Shown here: piece after piece, positions 1-7,058 of the stretch
Position numbering within the stretch: position 1 is the stretch's first letter
How the letters are laid out: each line of letters opens with the position of its first letter
From: CAVVVS01 sp963751355
GTDB taxonomy: Bacteria; Bacteroidota; Ignavibacteria; Ignavibacteriales; Ignavibacteriaceae
Reading direction: 5' to 3'
DNA: 18,426 nt
Assembly (NCBI GenBank): GCA_963751355.1
Contig: CAVVVS010000089.1
Location: 1-18,426 of the forward strand
Translations under genes and position numbers: made by a program
The notes under the pieces: model-generated
Databases searched by the model: none
The model's input: only the letters and a program-made list of their open reading frames with translations
What the model was told of the DNA's origin: nothing

Positions 1-13
1 TAGAGAAAAAACA

Positions 14-469
14 ATGAAGAAAATCTGGATTTCACTCGTAATGATTTCAATTGTGAGCTTACTATTTACTACGGAGATATTCTCACAAAGAGGTATGAGG
101 CAAAAAGGAAACAACCGCTGGGGGCAGAAGTCCGCTTTTAATAAGATGTATAACCCAAAAACTGTTGAAACTATAAAAGGCGAAGTCGTCAGTATAGATA
201 CGGTAACGCCAATGAAAGGAAAGTCGTACGGCATTCACTTGATGGTAAAGACCGGTAAAGGAACTATTTCTATTCATGTTGGACCGGCGTGGTATTTTAA
301 CAAACAAAACTTCGTAATAAAAGCAAAAGACAAAATTAAAGTTAGAGGTTCGAGAATTACGTTTGACGGAAAGCCCGCTATTATAGCTGCCGAGCTAAAA
401 AAAGGAAATGAAGTAATTAAGCTTAGAGATGAAAACGGCTATCCGGTTTGGAGCGGTAGAAGAAAATAA
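14..469 (+). CDS. Secreted OB-fold-like protein of unknown function
   Basis: The 151-residue product begins with a typical signal peptide (Lys-Lys, then a hydrophobic stretch over residues 4-20, with a likely cleavage near residue 25), so it is probably periplasmic. Residues 26-48 are polar and basic. Residues 50-135 alternate beta-strand-like segments (KGEVVSID, GIHLMVKT, IKVRGSRI, AIIAAELKKG), the pattern of small OB-fold domains often annotated as DNA-binding or MamS-like. The C-terminus LRDENGYPVWSGR is a recurrent ending in this group as I remember it. There is no cysteine and no enzyme motif. Start is the first ATG, with only a weak purine-rich stretch before it; the window edge is 13 bases upstream, so its operon is unknown. 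OB-fold assignment is an inference; ligand unknown. Confidence 0.75.
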   Translation: MKKIWISLVMISIVSLLFTTEIFSQRGMRQKGNNRWGQKSAFNKMYNPKTVETIKGEVVSIDTVTPMKGKSYGIHLMVKTGKGTISIHVGPAWYFNKQNFVIKAKDKIKVRGSRITFDGKPAIIAAELKKGNEVIKLRDENGYPVWSGRRK

Positions 470-503
470 ATTATAAATACACTTTACGCAACTCTCGGGA
501 AAT

Positions 504-548
504 TGGAATAATGGAGTAATGGTATTGAGCTGAATTTTCATTATTCCA
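504..548. repeat. Inverted repeat in intergenic spacer
   Basis: TGGAATAATG at 504-513 is the exact reverse complement of CATTATTCCA at 539-548, with a 25-base spacer. The surrounding bases (ATTCC/GGAAT-like words) look like a short dispersed repeat, not a terminator, because there is no T-run. It fills most of the 145-base gap between the secreted protein and the first NifX-like gene. Confidence 0.5.
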
Positions 549-614
549 CTATTCTATAATTCCGATGGTCTGTTTCTGCGAAAGGTGACTTATAAAAACA
601 ATAAGGAGTGAAAA

Positions 615-1010
615 ATGTTGATATGTATTGGTTCAGACGGAAATAGATTGGAAAGCCTAATAGCAAAAAGATTTGGACACGCAAATTATTTAATCTTATT
701 CAACACAGAAACAAAAACTTTTGAATCATTTATAAATGATAATGAAGGGCACAACCACGATAATCTTCAGGAATATTTGGATAAAGGAGTTCGGGTTTTT
801 ATCGTTGGTAATATTGGCCCTCACGCATTTGAGATATTGAAATCCGGAGGAAGCAAAGTTTATTTAGCCCGCAAAATGAGCGCTGTAGAAGCTCTTACGG
901 CATTAAACAATAACGTGTTAAAAGAATTACTTGAGCCGACGGTAAAAAAAAGTATGGAACACGGAAAGCATGAGCACGGAGATGAACATAATCGTCATTC
1001 AGGCAAATAA
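615..1010 (+). CDS. NifX/NifB-type dinitrogenase iron-molybdenum cofactor family protein, His-rich tail
   Basis: The 131-residue protein has the compact fold of the MTH1175/NifX family (PF02579): an N-terminal strand (MLICIGSDG), SLIAKRFGHANYLILFN at residues 14-30, and FIVGNIGPHAFEILKSGG at 62-79, where family members carry a conserved Gly turn. NifX-type proteins bind iron-sulfur or Fe-Mo cofactor precursors, but many members occur in organisms or loci without nitrogenase. The C-terminus (residues 115-131) holds five histidines (116, 119, 121, 125, 128) and is probably a metal-binding extension. AAGGAG lies just before the ATG, one of the better ribosome binding sites here. The next gene, an Mrp ATPase, starts 65 bases downstream, a pairing common for this family. 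The ligand is unknown. Confidence 0.85.
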   Translation: MLICIGSDGNRLESLIAKRFGHANYLILFNTETKTFESFINDNEGHNHDNLQEYLDKGVRVFIVGNIGPHAFEILKSGGSKVYLARKMSAVEALTALNNNVLKELLEPTVKKSMEHGKHEHGDEHNRHSGK

Positions 1011-1075
1011 TGAATATTGGTCTGATATTTCCAAACTCAATAGTAAATACATAAATAAAATTTTATGGGGAAATT

Positions 1076-1921
1076 ATGAACGAACAAGCCAAACAGAAAT
1101 CCTTTGAAGAAGAAGAAAGAAGAATTTCAGAAACTGTTTCTAAAATTAAACACCGGATTGCAGTGTTCAGCGGCAAAGGCGGTGTTGGTAAAACTACTGT
1201 TAGTGTTAATATTGCTCACGCTTTACACCTAGAGGGATATACGGCCGGTATTTTGGACGCGGATATTACGGGACCAAATGTTGCTAAAATGCTTGGTGTT
1301 GAGGGTGACATAATGATACTAAATGAATCAATCATCCCTTTTGAAAAGAACGGCGTGAAAATGATATCTGTCGCGTCCATGATAACACCCGGGCAGCCGA
1401 TAATATGGCGCGGGCCATTAAGATCAAAAATGATAAATCAATTTTTGGCTGATGTTGATTGGGGCGAACTTGATTATTTGGTTGCGGATCTGCCTCCCGG
1501 AACAGGCGATGAAATTTTAACAATCGGCCAGCAAATGAAACCGGATTGTGCTGTAATTGTAACTACTCCGCAGGAAGTTTCTGTATTAGACGCCGAACGC
1601 GCTATCAATATGGCAAAGCAGCTGCATATTCCTTTGATAGGAGTTGTTGAAAATATGTCCGGGTTTGTTTGCCCTCATTGCAGCGCGGTACTAAACATTT
1701 TCGGCGAAGGCGGTGGGAAAAAATTAGCAGATGATTATGGTATTCCGTTTCTTGGTTCAATTCCGATTGACATAGATGCCCGCATACTTGGTGATAAAGG
1801 GAAACCAATAATTCTGGAAAAACCTGATTGCGAGGTGACGAACGCTTTTAAATCAATTATTAATTTAATTGAAAAAAATTATCAAGATGAATTACAAGCA
1901 CGAGAAATAAAAGAATCATAA
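1076..1921 (+). CDS. Mrp/NBP35-family P-loop ATPase, iron-sulfur cluster carrier
   Basis: This 281-residue cytosolic protein is a typical Mrp/ApbC/NBP35 ATPase, which carries or transfers Fe-S clusters to apoproteins. Visible motifs: deviant Walker A GKGGVGKT at residues 33-40, the switch DADITGPNVAKMLG at 61-74, WRGPLRSKMINQF at 111-123, Walker B VADLPPGTGDE at 136-146, and the cluster-binding CPHC at 199-202. Length is slightly above the usual core because of an acidic/charged N-terminal extension (residues 1-25); there is no DUF59 domain. The start is the ATG after TGGGGAAATT. It follows a NifX-like gene and precedes an octaheme cytochrome, so its client could be the NifX partner; that is inference from order. 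The family call is certain, the client is not. Confidence 0.95.
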   Translation: MNEQAKQKSFEEEERRISETVSKIKHRIAVFSGKGGVGKTTVSVNIAHALHLEGYTAGILDADITGPNVAKMLGVEGDIMILNESIIPFEKNGVKMISVASMITPGQPIIWRGPLRSKMINQFLADVDWGELDYLVADLPPGTGDEILTIGQQMKPDCAVIVTTPQEVSVLDAERAINMAKQLHIPLIGVVENMSGFVCPHCSAVLNIFGEGGGKKLADDYGIPFLGSIPIDIDARILGDKGKPIILEKPDCEVTNAFKSIINLIEKNYQDELQAREIKES

Positions 1922-1949
1922 TCAACTTTAATAAACATCAGGGGTTAAT

Positions 1950-3326
1950 ATGCATTCGAAAATATTTATTGTTCTCTTCCTTTGCAGTATTTCACTGCTT
2001 GGACAATCTCATAAGGATTTGATACAAGGTCCTTTTGCAACACCGCAAGAAGTAACAAATACTTGTTTAACCTGCCACGAAACCGCAGCTAATGAAGTTA
2101 TGAATAGCAGCCATTGGACATGGTTAGATGAGAAATTTCTGGATGCCGACAATCAAACTACTCAAAGAGGCAAAAAGAATTTTGTAAACAATTTTTGTCT
2201 TGCACTGCCTTCAAATTATCCAAGATGCACAAGCTGCCATGTTGGATACGGCTGGAAAGATACGACATTTGATTTCAGTAAGGAAGATAATGTTGACTGT
2301 TTAATATGTCATGATCAAACCGGAAAATATACAAAAACACCTACCGGGGCGGGAATGCCGGATAAGAATGTTGACCTAGCAGCATGTGCTCAAAGTGTTG
2401 GGAAACCAACAAGAGCAAACTGCGGTGCTTGCCATTTTAACGGCGGCGGAGGCACCGGTGTTAAACACGGCGATTTAGACGGCAGCTTATATAATCCGAA
2501 ATCTAGTACGGATATTCACATGGGCAAATTCGGATTTGAATGTATTGACTGTCATTCTTCTAGAGAACAAACGCATAAAATATTGGGAGCCAGTCACGGC
2601 TCGATGGCAGCTAATGCAAATCATATTTACTGTACGGATTGCCATAAAGGTAAAATTCATGAAAATGCAACAATCAATAGACACTTGAGTGCAGTCGCTT
2701 GCGAGACATGCCATGTCCCAGATTTTGCCCGAATTGAACCAACGAAGGTTTGGTGGGATTGGTCAAAAGCCGGTGAAGACAGACCGGGATCCAAAGATAT
2801 ATTTGGCAATGAAACTTACAATAAAATGAAAGGTGAATTTAAGTGGGCAAAGGATGTAATACCTGCATACAAATGGTATAACGGAAGTGCAAAGTATTAT
2901 TCGTTTGGCGATAAGATCAATCCTTCAAAAGTTGTTGAGCTTAATACCCTTAACGGGAATATAAAAGATCCGAAAGCAAGGATTGCTCCTTTTAAAGTAA
3001 TGCGCGGTAAACAAATTTATGATAATAAAAATGATTATTTAATTATACCCAAACTTTTTGGCGAAGGCGGTTACTGGAAAACTTATAACTGGAATTCTGC
3101 TTCACAGCTTGGAATGAAAGAAATAAGCTTACCTTATTCGGGAAGCTACTCATTCATCGAAACGGAAATGTACTGGCCCATTAATCATATGGTTGCGCCA
3201 AAGGAGAAAGCATTAAAGTGTGCTTCTTGCCATGGTACCAAAGCCGAAAGATTAGACTGGAAAGCATTGGGTTTTCCCGGCGATCCGATGAAAGCAGGTG
3301 GAAGAAAAATTGATACCAATAACTAA
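1950..3326 (+). CDS. Octaheme c-type cytochrome, tetrathionate reductase (OTR) family
   Basis: The 458-residue protein starts with a signal peptide (hydrophobic residues 4-17, cleavage near 20), so it is exported to the periplasm. Eight CxxCH heme motifs are present, with the cysteines starting at residues 39, 93, 117, 158, 198, 228, 251 and 424. The long gap between the seventh and eighth motifs and the C-terminal tail match the octaheme tetrathionate reductase family known from Shewanella. That family reduces tetrathionate, nitrite or hydroxylamine in vitro, and the physiological substrate is often unknown. Several extra histidines (for example 189, 209, 216, 225, 413) may serve as distal ligands. 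No membrane anchor or quinol oxidase partner is encoded next to it. It ends in a terminator-like hairpin. The heme count is seen directly; the substrate is inferred only from the family. Confidence 0.9.
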   Translation: MHSKIFIVLFLCSISLLGQSHKDLIQGPFATPQEVTNTCLTCHETAANEVMNSSHWTWLDEKFLDADNQTTQRGKKNFVNNFCLALPSNYPRCTSCHVGYGWKDTTFDFSKEDNVDCLICHDQTGKYTKTPTGAGMPDKNVDLAACAQSVGKPTRANCGACHFNGGGGTGVKHGDLDGSLYNPKSSTDIHMGKFGFECIDCHSSREQTHKILGASHGSMAANANHIYCTDCHKGKIHENATINRHLSAVACETCHVPDFARIEPTKVWWDWSKAGEDRPGSKDIFGNETYNKMKGEFKWAKDVIPAYKWYNGSAKYYSFGDKINPSKVVELNTLNGNIKDPKARIAPFKVMRGKQIYDNKNDYLIIPKLFGEGGYWKTYNWNSASQLGMKEISLPYSGSYSFIETEMYWPINHMVAPKEKALKCASCHGTKAERLDWKALGFPGDPMKAGGRKIDTNN

Positions 3327-3350
3327 TCGGCACCTTTAGCAAAAAATAGA

Positions 3351-3377
3351 GATGACATCTTTGGAAAAGGTGTCATC
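3351..3377 (+). terminator. Hairpin terminator candidate after the octaheme cytochrome
   Basis: GATGACATCTT (3351-3361) pairs with AAGGTGTCATC (3367-3377) over 11 positions with one T·G wobble and a 5-base loop. It starts 24 bases after the cytochrome stop codon. The downstream tract (ATTTAGAT) is AT-rich but not a clean T-run, so termination strength is uncertain. Confidence 0.6.
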
Positions 3378-3403
3378 ATTTAGATAAATCATGAAGCAGT
3401 ATT

Positions 3404-3850
3404 ATGAATGACAAAGTAAAAATAGGAATAATAATCTGTGACAGATATAAAAGCTGCACCGGCGGAAAATGTCTCAGAGCTGTTAAAGAAAGAGCCGGAG
3501 CTTTTGATATTTACAAGAATAAAGAAGTTGAGCTTGTCGGTTATACAACATGCGGCGGATGCCCCGGCGGCAATATCGAATATGCACCGGAAGAGTTAAA
3601 GAAAAACGGCGCTGAAGTAATTCACTTTGCAACAGGTATGGTAGTCGGTTATCCGCCCTGCCCTTATATCAAACAGTTTAAAGATTTTATAGAAATAAAA
3701 TATCGGTTACAAGTAGTTATTGGAACACATCCAATACCGGAGAAATATTATATCACTCATACCAAATTAGAAACGTGGAATACCAAAGAATGGGATGCTT
3801 TAATAAAACCAACACTTAAGGATAAAGAAACAAGATTGGCTTATGATTAA
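3404..3850 (+). CDS. CGGC domain-containing protein
   Basis: The 148-residue protein matches the CGGC domain family (PF08821), named for its cysteine-rich putative metal-binding segment. Cysteines are at 12, 18, 23, 50, 53 and 86, with CGGCPGG at 50-56 and YPPCPY at 83-88. The N-terminus KIGIIICDRYKSCTGGKC is characteristic. The family occurs mainly in anaerobes; its function is not established, and metal or cluster binding is assumed from the cysteines. The start is the ATG at 3404, with no strong Shine-Dalgarno visible. Its 3' end overlaps the next gene by 8 bases, suggesting co-translation. Confidence 0.9.
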   Translation: MNDKVKIGIIICDRYKSCTGGKCLRAVKERAGAFDIYKNKEVELVGYTTCGGCPGGNIEYAPEELKKNGAEVIHFATGMVVGYPPCPYIKQFKDFIEIKYRLQVVIGTHPIPEKYYITHTKLETWNTKEWDALIKPTLKDKETRLAYD

Positions 3851-4103
3851 AAATGAATTACCAATACCGATTCATCGGTTAGCTTTTCTGCAAGCTTATT
3901 TATATGAAATCTTTACCACAGAAAAGCAATGTGAAAACAACTTCAAATATACAGAGTGGTATTTTGGCGAAAATTATTCTGATAAAGAATTGAAATTAAT
4001 ATTGGTGTTTCTCAAGGAATTAGGAGTAAAGTGCGATTGTGATGTAATAAAGAATATTGATTTAAGAGAATTAACGAATAAAACTATCAAGTTCCATAAA
4101 TAG
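3843..4103 (+). CDS. Small DUF2695-like protein
   Basis: The 86-residue product resembles DUF2695 proteins: a Cys followed by a polar Lys/Thr segment (CENNFKYTEWYF, from residue 30) and a C-terminal CDCDVIKNI block (Cys64 and Cys66). That paired block is the recognisable part of the family, in which CDCEV-N recurs. The function is unknown. The reading frame starts inside the last codons of the CGGC gene (8-base overlap), which argues for a two-gene unit. The middle is helical and charged. The family match is from memory of the motif, so moderate confidence; the gene itself is well supported by the overlap. Confidence 0.65.
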   Translation: MIKNELPIPIHRLAFLQAYLYEIFTTEKQCENNFKYTEWYFGENYSDKELKLILVFLKELGVKCDCDVIKNIDLRELTNKTIKFHK

Positions 4104-4127
4104 ATTAAAAGTAACTAAGATAAAAGT

Positions 4128-5075
4128 ATGTCAATTGTTTTTGGTCCGATACCGTCACGTAGATTAGGAAGAAGTCTTGGAATAAATAACATACCTCCCA
4201 AAGTATGCAGCTACTCGTGTGTTTACTGCCAGATTGGCGCTACAGATTCTATGTCTATCAAAAGAAAAGAATACTTTTCACCGGAAGATATCTTCTTTGA
4301 GGTTTCTGAAAAAGTAAAACAGTTACAAAGTACAAGGGAACGCATTCACTATTTAACTTTTGTTCCGGATGGCGAACCGACTCTCGATATAAATCTCGGC
4401 AAAACAATCGACTTGCTAAAACCACTTGGGATTAATATCGCAGTTATAACCAATTCGTCTTTGCTTTGGGACAAAGAAGTTCAAAATGATTTGTTTAAAG
4501 CCGATTGGGTTTCAGTAAAAATTGATACAGTAGATGAAAATATATGGCATACGATTGATAGACCAAACGGTAAACTTGACCTTCCTAAAATAATATCGGG
4601 AATAAAAACATTTGCGTCTGATTATAAAGGCACGTTGGTAACGGAAACAATGCTTGTGAAAGATATGAATGATAATATAGAATCATTAAGAAAAACAGCG
4701 CAAGTAATAAGCGAATTAAATCCGTATAAAGCGTATATCTTGATTCCTACCCGCCCGCCGGCAGAAATATTTGTTGAGCCGCCGTCTGAAGATAATTTGA
4801 ATCTTGCTTATCAAACATTTCGTGATTTAATAAATAGTGTAGAGCTTTTGGTTTATAGTGAAGGGACAAACTTCAGCTATTCTTCTGATGCTGAAAAAGA
4901 ATTGTTAAGCATACTTGCAGTTCATCCGATGCAAAAGGACGCAGTAGAAATATTTCTGTCTAAAGCTAATTCTAATTGGAAACTGATTGAAAACTTAATC
5001 AATCATAATGTAGTGAGGGAAGTTAGATATTCAGGCAATAAATATTTTGTGAAAAATCTTAAATCACAAACGTAA
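4128..5075 (+). CDS. Radical SAM protein of the COG0731 type
   Basis: The 315-residue protein carries the radical SAM motif CSYSCVYC at residues 27-34 (Cys27, 31, 34), followed by FVPDGEPTLDINLG from residue 78, which corresponds to the GGEP-like SAM-binding strand of this subgroup. The N-terminus FGPIPSRRLGRSLGIN is a signature of proteins annotated as COG0731, loosely named after wyosine synthetases. Genuine tRNA-wyosine synthesis is archaeal/eukaryotic, so that name should not be taken as the function. Residues 245-310 look like a winged-helix domain (helices around KDAVEIFLSKA and WKLIENLINHNVV, then a beta hairpin). It may act on an RNA or protein; the substrate is unknown. It follows the CGGC/DUF2695 pair by 24 bases and may be in the same transcript. 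Confidence 0.85.
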   Translation: MSIVFGPIPSRRLGRSLGINNIPPKVCSYSCVYCQIGATDSMSIKRKEYFSPEDIFFEVSEKVKQLQSTRERIHYLTFVPDGEPTLDINLGKTIDLLKPLGINIAVITNSSLLWDKEVQNDLFKADWVSVKIDTVDENIWHTIDRPNGKLDLPKIISGIKTFASDYKGTLVTETMLVKDMNDNIESLRKTAQVISELNPYKAYILIPTRPPAEIFVEPPSEDNLNLAYQTFRDLINSVELLVYSEGTNFSYSSDAEKELLSILAVHPMQKDAVEIFLSKANSNWKLIENLINHNVVREVRYSGNKYFVKNLKSQT

Positions 5076-5083
5076 AGAAAGAT

Positions 5084-5089
5084 GAGGTG
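5084..5089 (+). promoter_or_regulatory. Ribosome binding site deciding the start of the CBM48-like gene
   Basis: GAGGTG lies four bases before the ATG at 5094 and overlaps the earlier in-frame ATG at 5082, which itself has no site. The later start is therefore more likely. Confidence 0.55.
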
Positions 5090-5093
5090 TGTT

Positions 5094-5405
5094 ATGGCAA
5101 TAATAAAAAAATATTCGAAGGACAAAAAAGTATGTCAAGTTACTTTTACGTTTTTAAAAGAAATGTGCGATAGCTTTGATGAAATAAGTGTCGTCGGGGA
5201 CTTCAATAACTGGGACCCTGATAAACATAAATTTTCACACAAGCATTCTGATGGTTCTTCTTCTATTGAAATTGTGCTTCAGACCGGTAATGAGTATCAA
5301 TTCCGATATCTATGCGATGGACAAACCTGGTTAAACGAACCGGAAGCAGATAAACAAGTTTCCACACATTACGGTAATTCAGAAAATTCAGTGTTAATTA
5401 TTTAG
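5094..5405 (+). CDS. Stand-alone glycogen-binding-like (CBM48/E-set) domain protein
   Basis: The 103-residue product is essentially one isoamylase early-set/CBM48-like domain: VVGDFNNWDPDKHKF at residues 33-47 and YQFRYLCDGQTWLNEPEADK at 68-87. These are the two motifs seen in glycogen-branching enzymes and AMPK-type beta subunits. No catalytic domain follows, so it is a single-domain binding protein. The start at 5094 is preferred over the in-frame ATG at 5082 because GAGGTG (5084-5089) sits at the right distance before it. It comes 18 bases after the radical SAM gene. Whether it binds carbohydrate or is a general structural adaptor cannot be told from sequence. Confidence 0.8.
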   Translation: MAIIKKYSKDKKVCQVTFTFLKEMCDSFDEISVVGDFNNWDPDKHKFSHKHSDGSSSIEIVLQTGNEYQFRYLCDGQTWLNEPEADKQVSTHYGNSENSVLII

Positions 5406-5465
5406 TTGTTTTTTCAAAGTTAAAGAATCGATTAATCATTTGTTTATTAAATAGATAAAAGTATG

Positions 5466-5472
5466 AAGGTGG
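5466..5472 (+). promoter_or_regulatory. Ribosome binding site deciding the start of the CxxC protein
   Basis: AAGGTGG is five bases before the ATG at 5478 and lies within the first codons of the alternative start at 5463, which favours the shorter protein. Confidence 0.5.
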
Positions 5473-5477
5473 TCGAA

Positions 5478-5720
5478 ATGAAAAAGGATAAAGAATTCAT
5501 AGTATTTTGTCATTTTTGTGCTATAGGGAAAAGAATAGTCAGAGCATCAAGTTTAGAAGAAGCTAAGCAAATCGCTGAATCGGATGAGTCTGTTAAATTT
5601 GAAGAAATTTTCAGATTAACCGAACCATGCACGGTTGACGAAGTATTATTACTCAAATCTAATGACAAGGTAGCTGATGATCGCGAATTCGTCGAATTTA
5701 AAAACTGGGGTTCTGAATAA
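5478..5720 (+). CDS. Small protein of unknown function with a CxxC pair
   Basis: The 80-residue product is not recognised. It is acidic and has one CxxC motif early (CHFC, residues 11-14 of this start), a helix-forming segment (SSLEEAKQIAES), and a third cysteine in EPCTVDE. CxxC in a short soluble protein could bind metal or carry redox activity, but nothing else supports either. The start at 5478 is chosen because AAGGTGG (5466-5472) precedes it; the in-frame ATG at 5463 would add five residues and lacks a site. It is separated from the CBM48-like gene by 72 bases. Confidence 0.6.
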   Translation: MKKDKEFIVFCHFCAIGKRIVRASSLEEAKQIAESDESVKFEEIFRLTEPCTVDEVLLLKSNDKVADDREFVEFKNWGSE

Positions 5721-5799
5721 AGTCCATAACATTTAGGTTTATATTTTTGAATTATTCGGCAGTATATAAGATTACAATAGAAGAATCGCTAAAATTAAA

Positions 5800-6288
5800 A
5801 TGAATAACAATAAGATTACTTATAATCCTATCGGGATTATTTATACGCCTTTTAAAAATATTGAAGGCACACCTATTCAACCTTCAGGTGCAAAAAATAT
5901 TAATGGTGTAATAGAATTAAATGAAAAGTATGCAGCCGGTTTAAAAGACTTAAGCGGTTTTTCGCACATCATTTTAATCTATCATTTCCATCTCATAAAA
6001 GAGTTCTCTTTGGAAGTTATTCCCTTCCTTGATGAAACTTCTAGAGGAATATTTGCTACCCGTGCACCAAAGAGACCGAATCCGATAGGTCTTTCAATAG
6101 TGAGATTATTAAAAATTGAAGGCAGCAAACTCTTTGTAGAAAACATTGATGTTGTAGATGGAACGCCGCTTCTAGATATTAAACCTTATATCAAAGAATT
6201 CGATAACCAGGTTAAATCGAAAAGAGGCTGGATAACTAATTCTGCGTATAAATCAAATATTACTAAATCAGATGCACGATTTAAATAA
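5800..6288 (+). CDS. trmO: tRNA (t6A37) N6-methyltransferase TrmO/TsaA family
   Basis: TrmO methylates N6-threonylcarbamoyladenosine at position 37 of certain tRNAs using S-adenosylmethionine. The 162-residue protein has the family hallmarks: IGIIYTPFKNIEGTPIQP near the N-terminus, GIFATRAPKRPNPIGLS at residues 83-99 and DGTPLLDIKPYI at 120-131. It lacks the longer C-terminal domain of the E. coli enzyme, as in many short homologues, some of which are annotated only as SAM-dependent methyltransferase. The upstream 79 bases contain no clear Shine-Dalgarno. A housekeeping role is likely and the link to the neighbouring metal-handling genes is weak. Confidence 0.92.
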   Translation: MNNNKITYNPIGIIYTPFKNIEGTPIQPSGAKNINGVIELNEKYAAGLKDLSGFSHIILIYHFHLIKEFSLEVIPFLDETSRGIFATRAPKRPNPIGLSIVRLLKIEGSKLFVENIDVVDGTPLLDIKPYIKEFDNQVKSKRGWITNSAYKSNITKSDARFK

Positions 6289-6308
6289 CAAACAAATAGG
6301 AGGCAATT

Positions 6309-6566
6309 ATGCCAAACCTAGATGGAACAGGTCCGCAGGGACAAGGAGCAATGACCGGCAGAAAAAGGGGTCGCTGCAGTGATGAGAAAAAAACACAAGT
6401 TGAAAAAACGGAAAGCCAAAGTGCAGAAACTAAAGACGTTGTCTACGGACTCGGTCGCGGTGGAAGACAGCGCGGTGGCGAAGGATTAGGGAACCGTTTT
6501 GGCCGCGGAAATGGCAAAGGTCAAGGCCGTGGACGTGGCCGAGGAAGAGGATTTGGAAACAAATAA
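6309..6566 (+). CDS. DUF5320-like small protein with Gly/Arg-rich tail
   Basis: The 85-residue protein opens with MPNLDGTGPQGQGAMTGRKR, the signature of DUF5320-type proteins (DGTGP-x-G-x-G-x-MTGR), followed by one Cys at 23. Residues 24-45 are a charged linker, and the last 40 residues are a low-complexity Gly/Arg repeat (GRGNGKGQGRGRGRGRG). Such proteins recur next to NifX-family genes in anaerobes, as I recall; function unknown. AGGAGG precedes the ATG, the strongest ribosome binding site in the window, implying high expression. The next gene, NifX-like, starts 15 bases after its stop, and that protein's tail is also rich in Gly/Arg/Lys. Confidence 0.8.
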   Translation: MPNLDGTGPQGQGAMTGRKRGRCSDEKKTQVEKTESQSAETKDVVYGLGRGGRQRGGEGLGNRFGRGNGKGQGRGRGRGRGFGNK

Positions 6567-6581
6567 AATGAAATCAATCCG

Positions 6582-6983
6582 ATGTTAATTGCAATTACGT
6601 CTGAAGGATTGGCTCCAAGTTCTTTGGTCGCGGAGAAATTCGGCAAGGCCCCTTTCATAATTATTTATGATACAGATACGAATACATTCGAACCTCTCCG
6701 TAATCCTTATGCAAATTTAGTAGGGGGAGCCGGAATTCAAACGTCTCAGTTTATAATAGAAAGAAATGTTGGGATTTTAATTGCAAGTGAAATTGGATTA
6801 AATCCTCTTCGTTTATTGAATTCTGCCAATGTTGAAGTCTACTCTTGTTTTAAAAAGCAAGTTAAAGAAGTCGTGAAGGAATTCGTTGAAGGGAAATTAT
6901 CGAGTATTAAAAATGAATCATTTCAGAATTTTGGCAGGAAAGGTTGGGGAAGAAAAAGAAGGGACCGAAATAATAAAAGTTAA
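6582..6983 (+). CDS. NifX/NifB-type iron-molybdenum cofactor family protein, basic tail
   Basis: This 133-residue protein shares the PF02579 layout: MLIAITSEG, then SLVAEKFGKAPFIIIYD (residues 14-30), GGAGIQTSQF at 48-57 and a Gly turn at 71-72 (ASEIGLNPLRLLN). The last ~20 residues are strongly basic (FGRKGWGRKRRDRNNK), unlike the His-rich tail of the first NifX-like protein in this window, and recall the Gly/Arg tail of the DUF5320-like protein just upstream. The two genes are 15 bases apart and probably form a unit. Family membership is clear; cofactor or cluster binding is inferred from the family. Confidence 0.85.
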   Translation: MLIAITSEGLAPSSLVAEKFGKAPFIIIYDTDTNTFEPLRNPYANLVGGAGIQTSQFIIERNVGILIASEIGLNPLRLLNSANVEVYSCFKKQVKEVVKEFVEGKLSSIKNESFQNFGRKGWGRKRRDRNNKS

Positions 6984-7058
6984 TAAAATGAATTTCGGAT
7001 CGCATAAATGGAAGTGATTTTTTTGTTTTAACATAAATTATTATAAAAGGGATATAAA

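Noticed and set aside
340..380. A tRNA T-loop-like GGTTCGAGA word
   Set aside because: It lies inside a well-supported coding frame and has no matching cloverleaf arms.
4128..5075. Annotation as a tRNA wyosine synthase
   Set aside because: Only the radical SAM core and COG0731-type N-terminus are seen; wyosine synthesis is not expected in bacteria.
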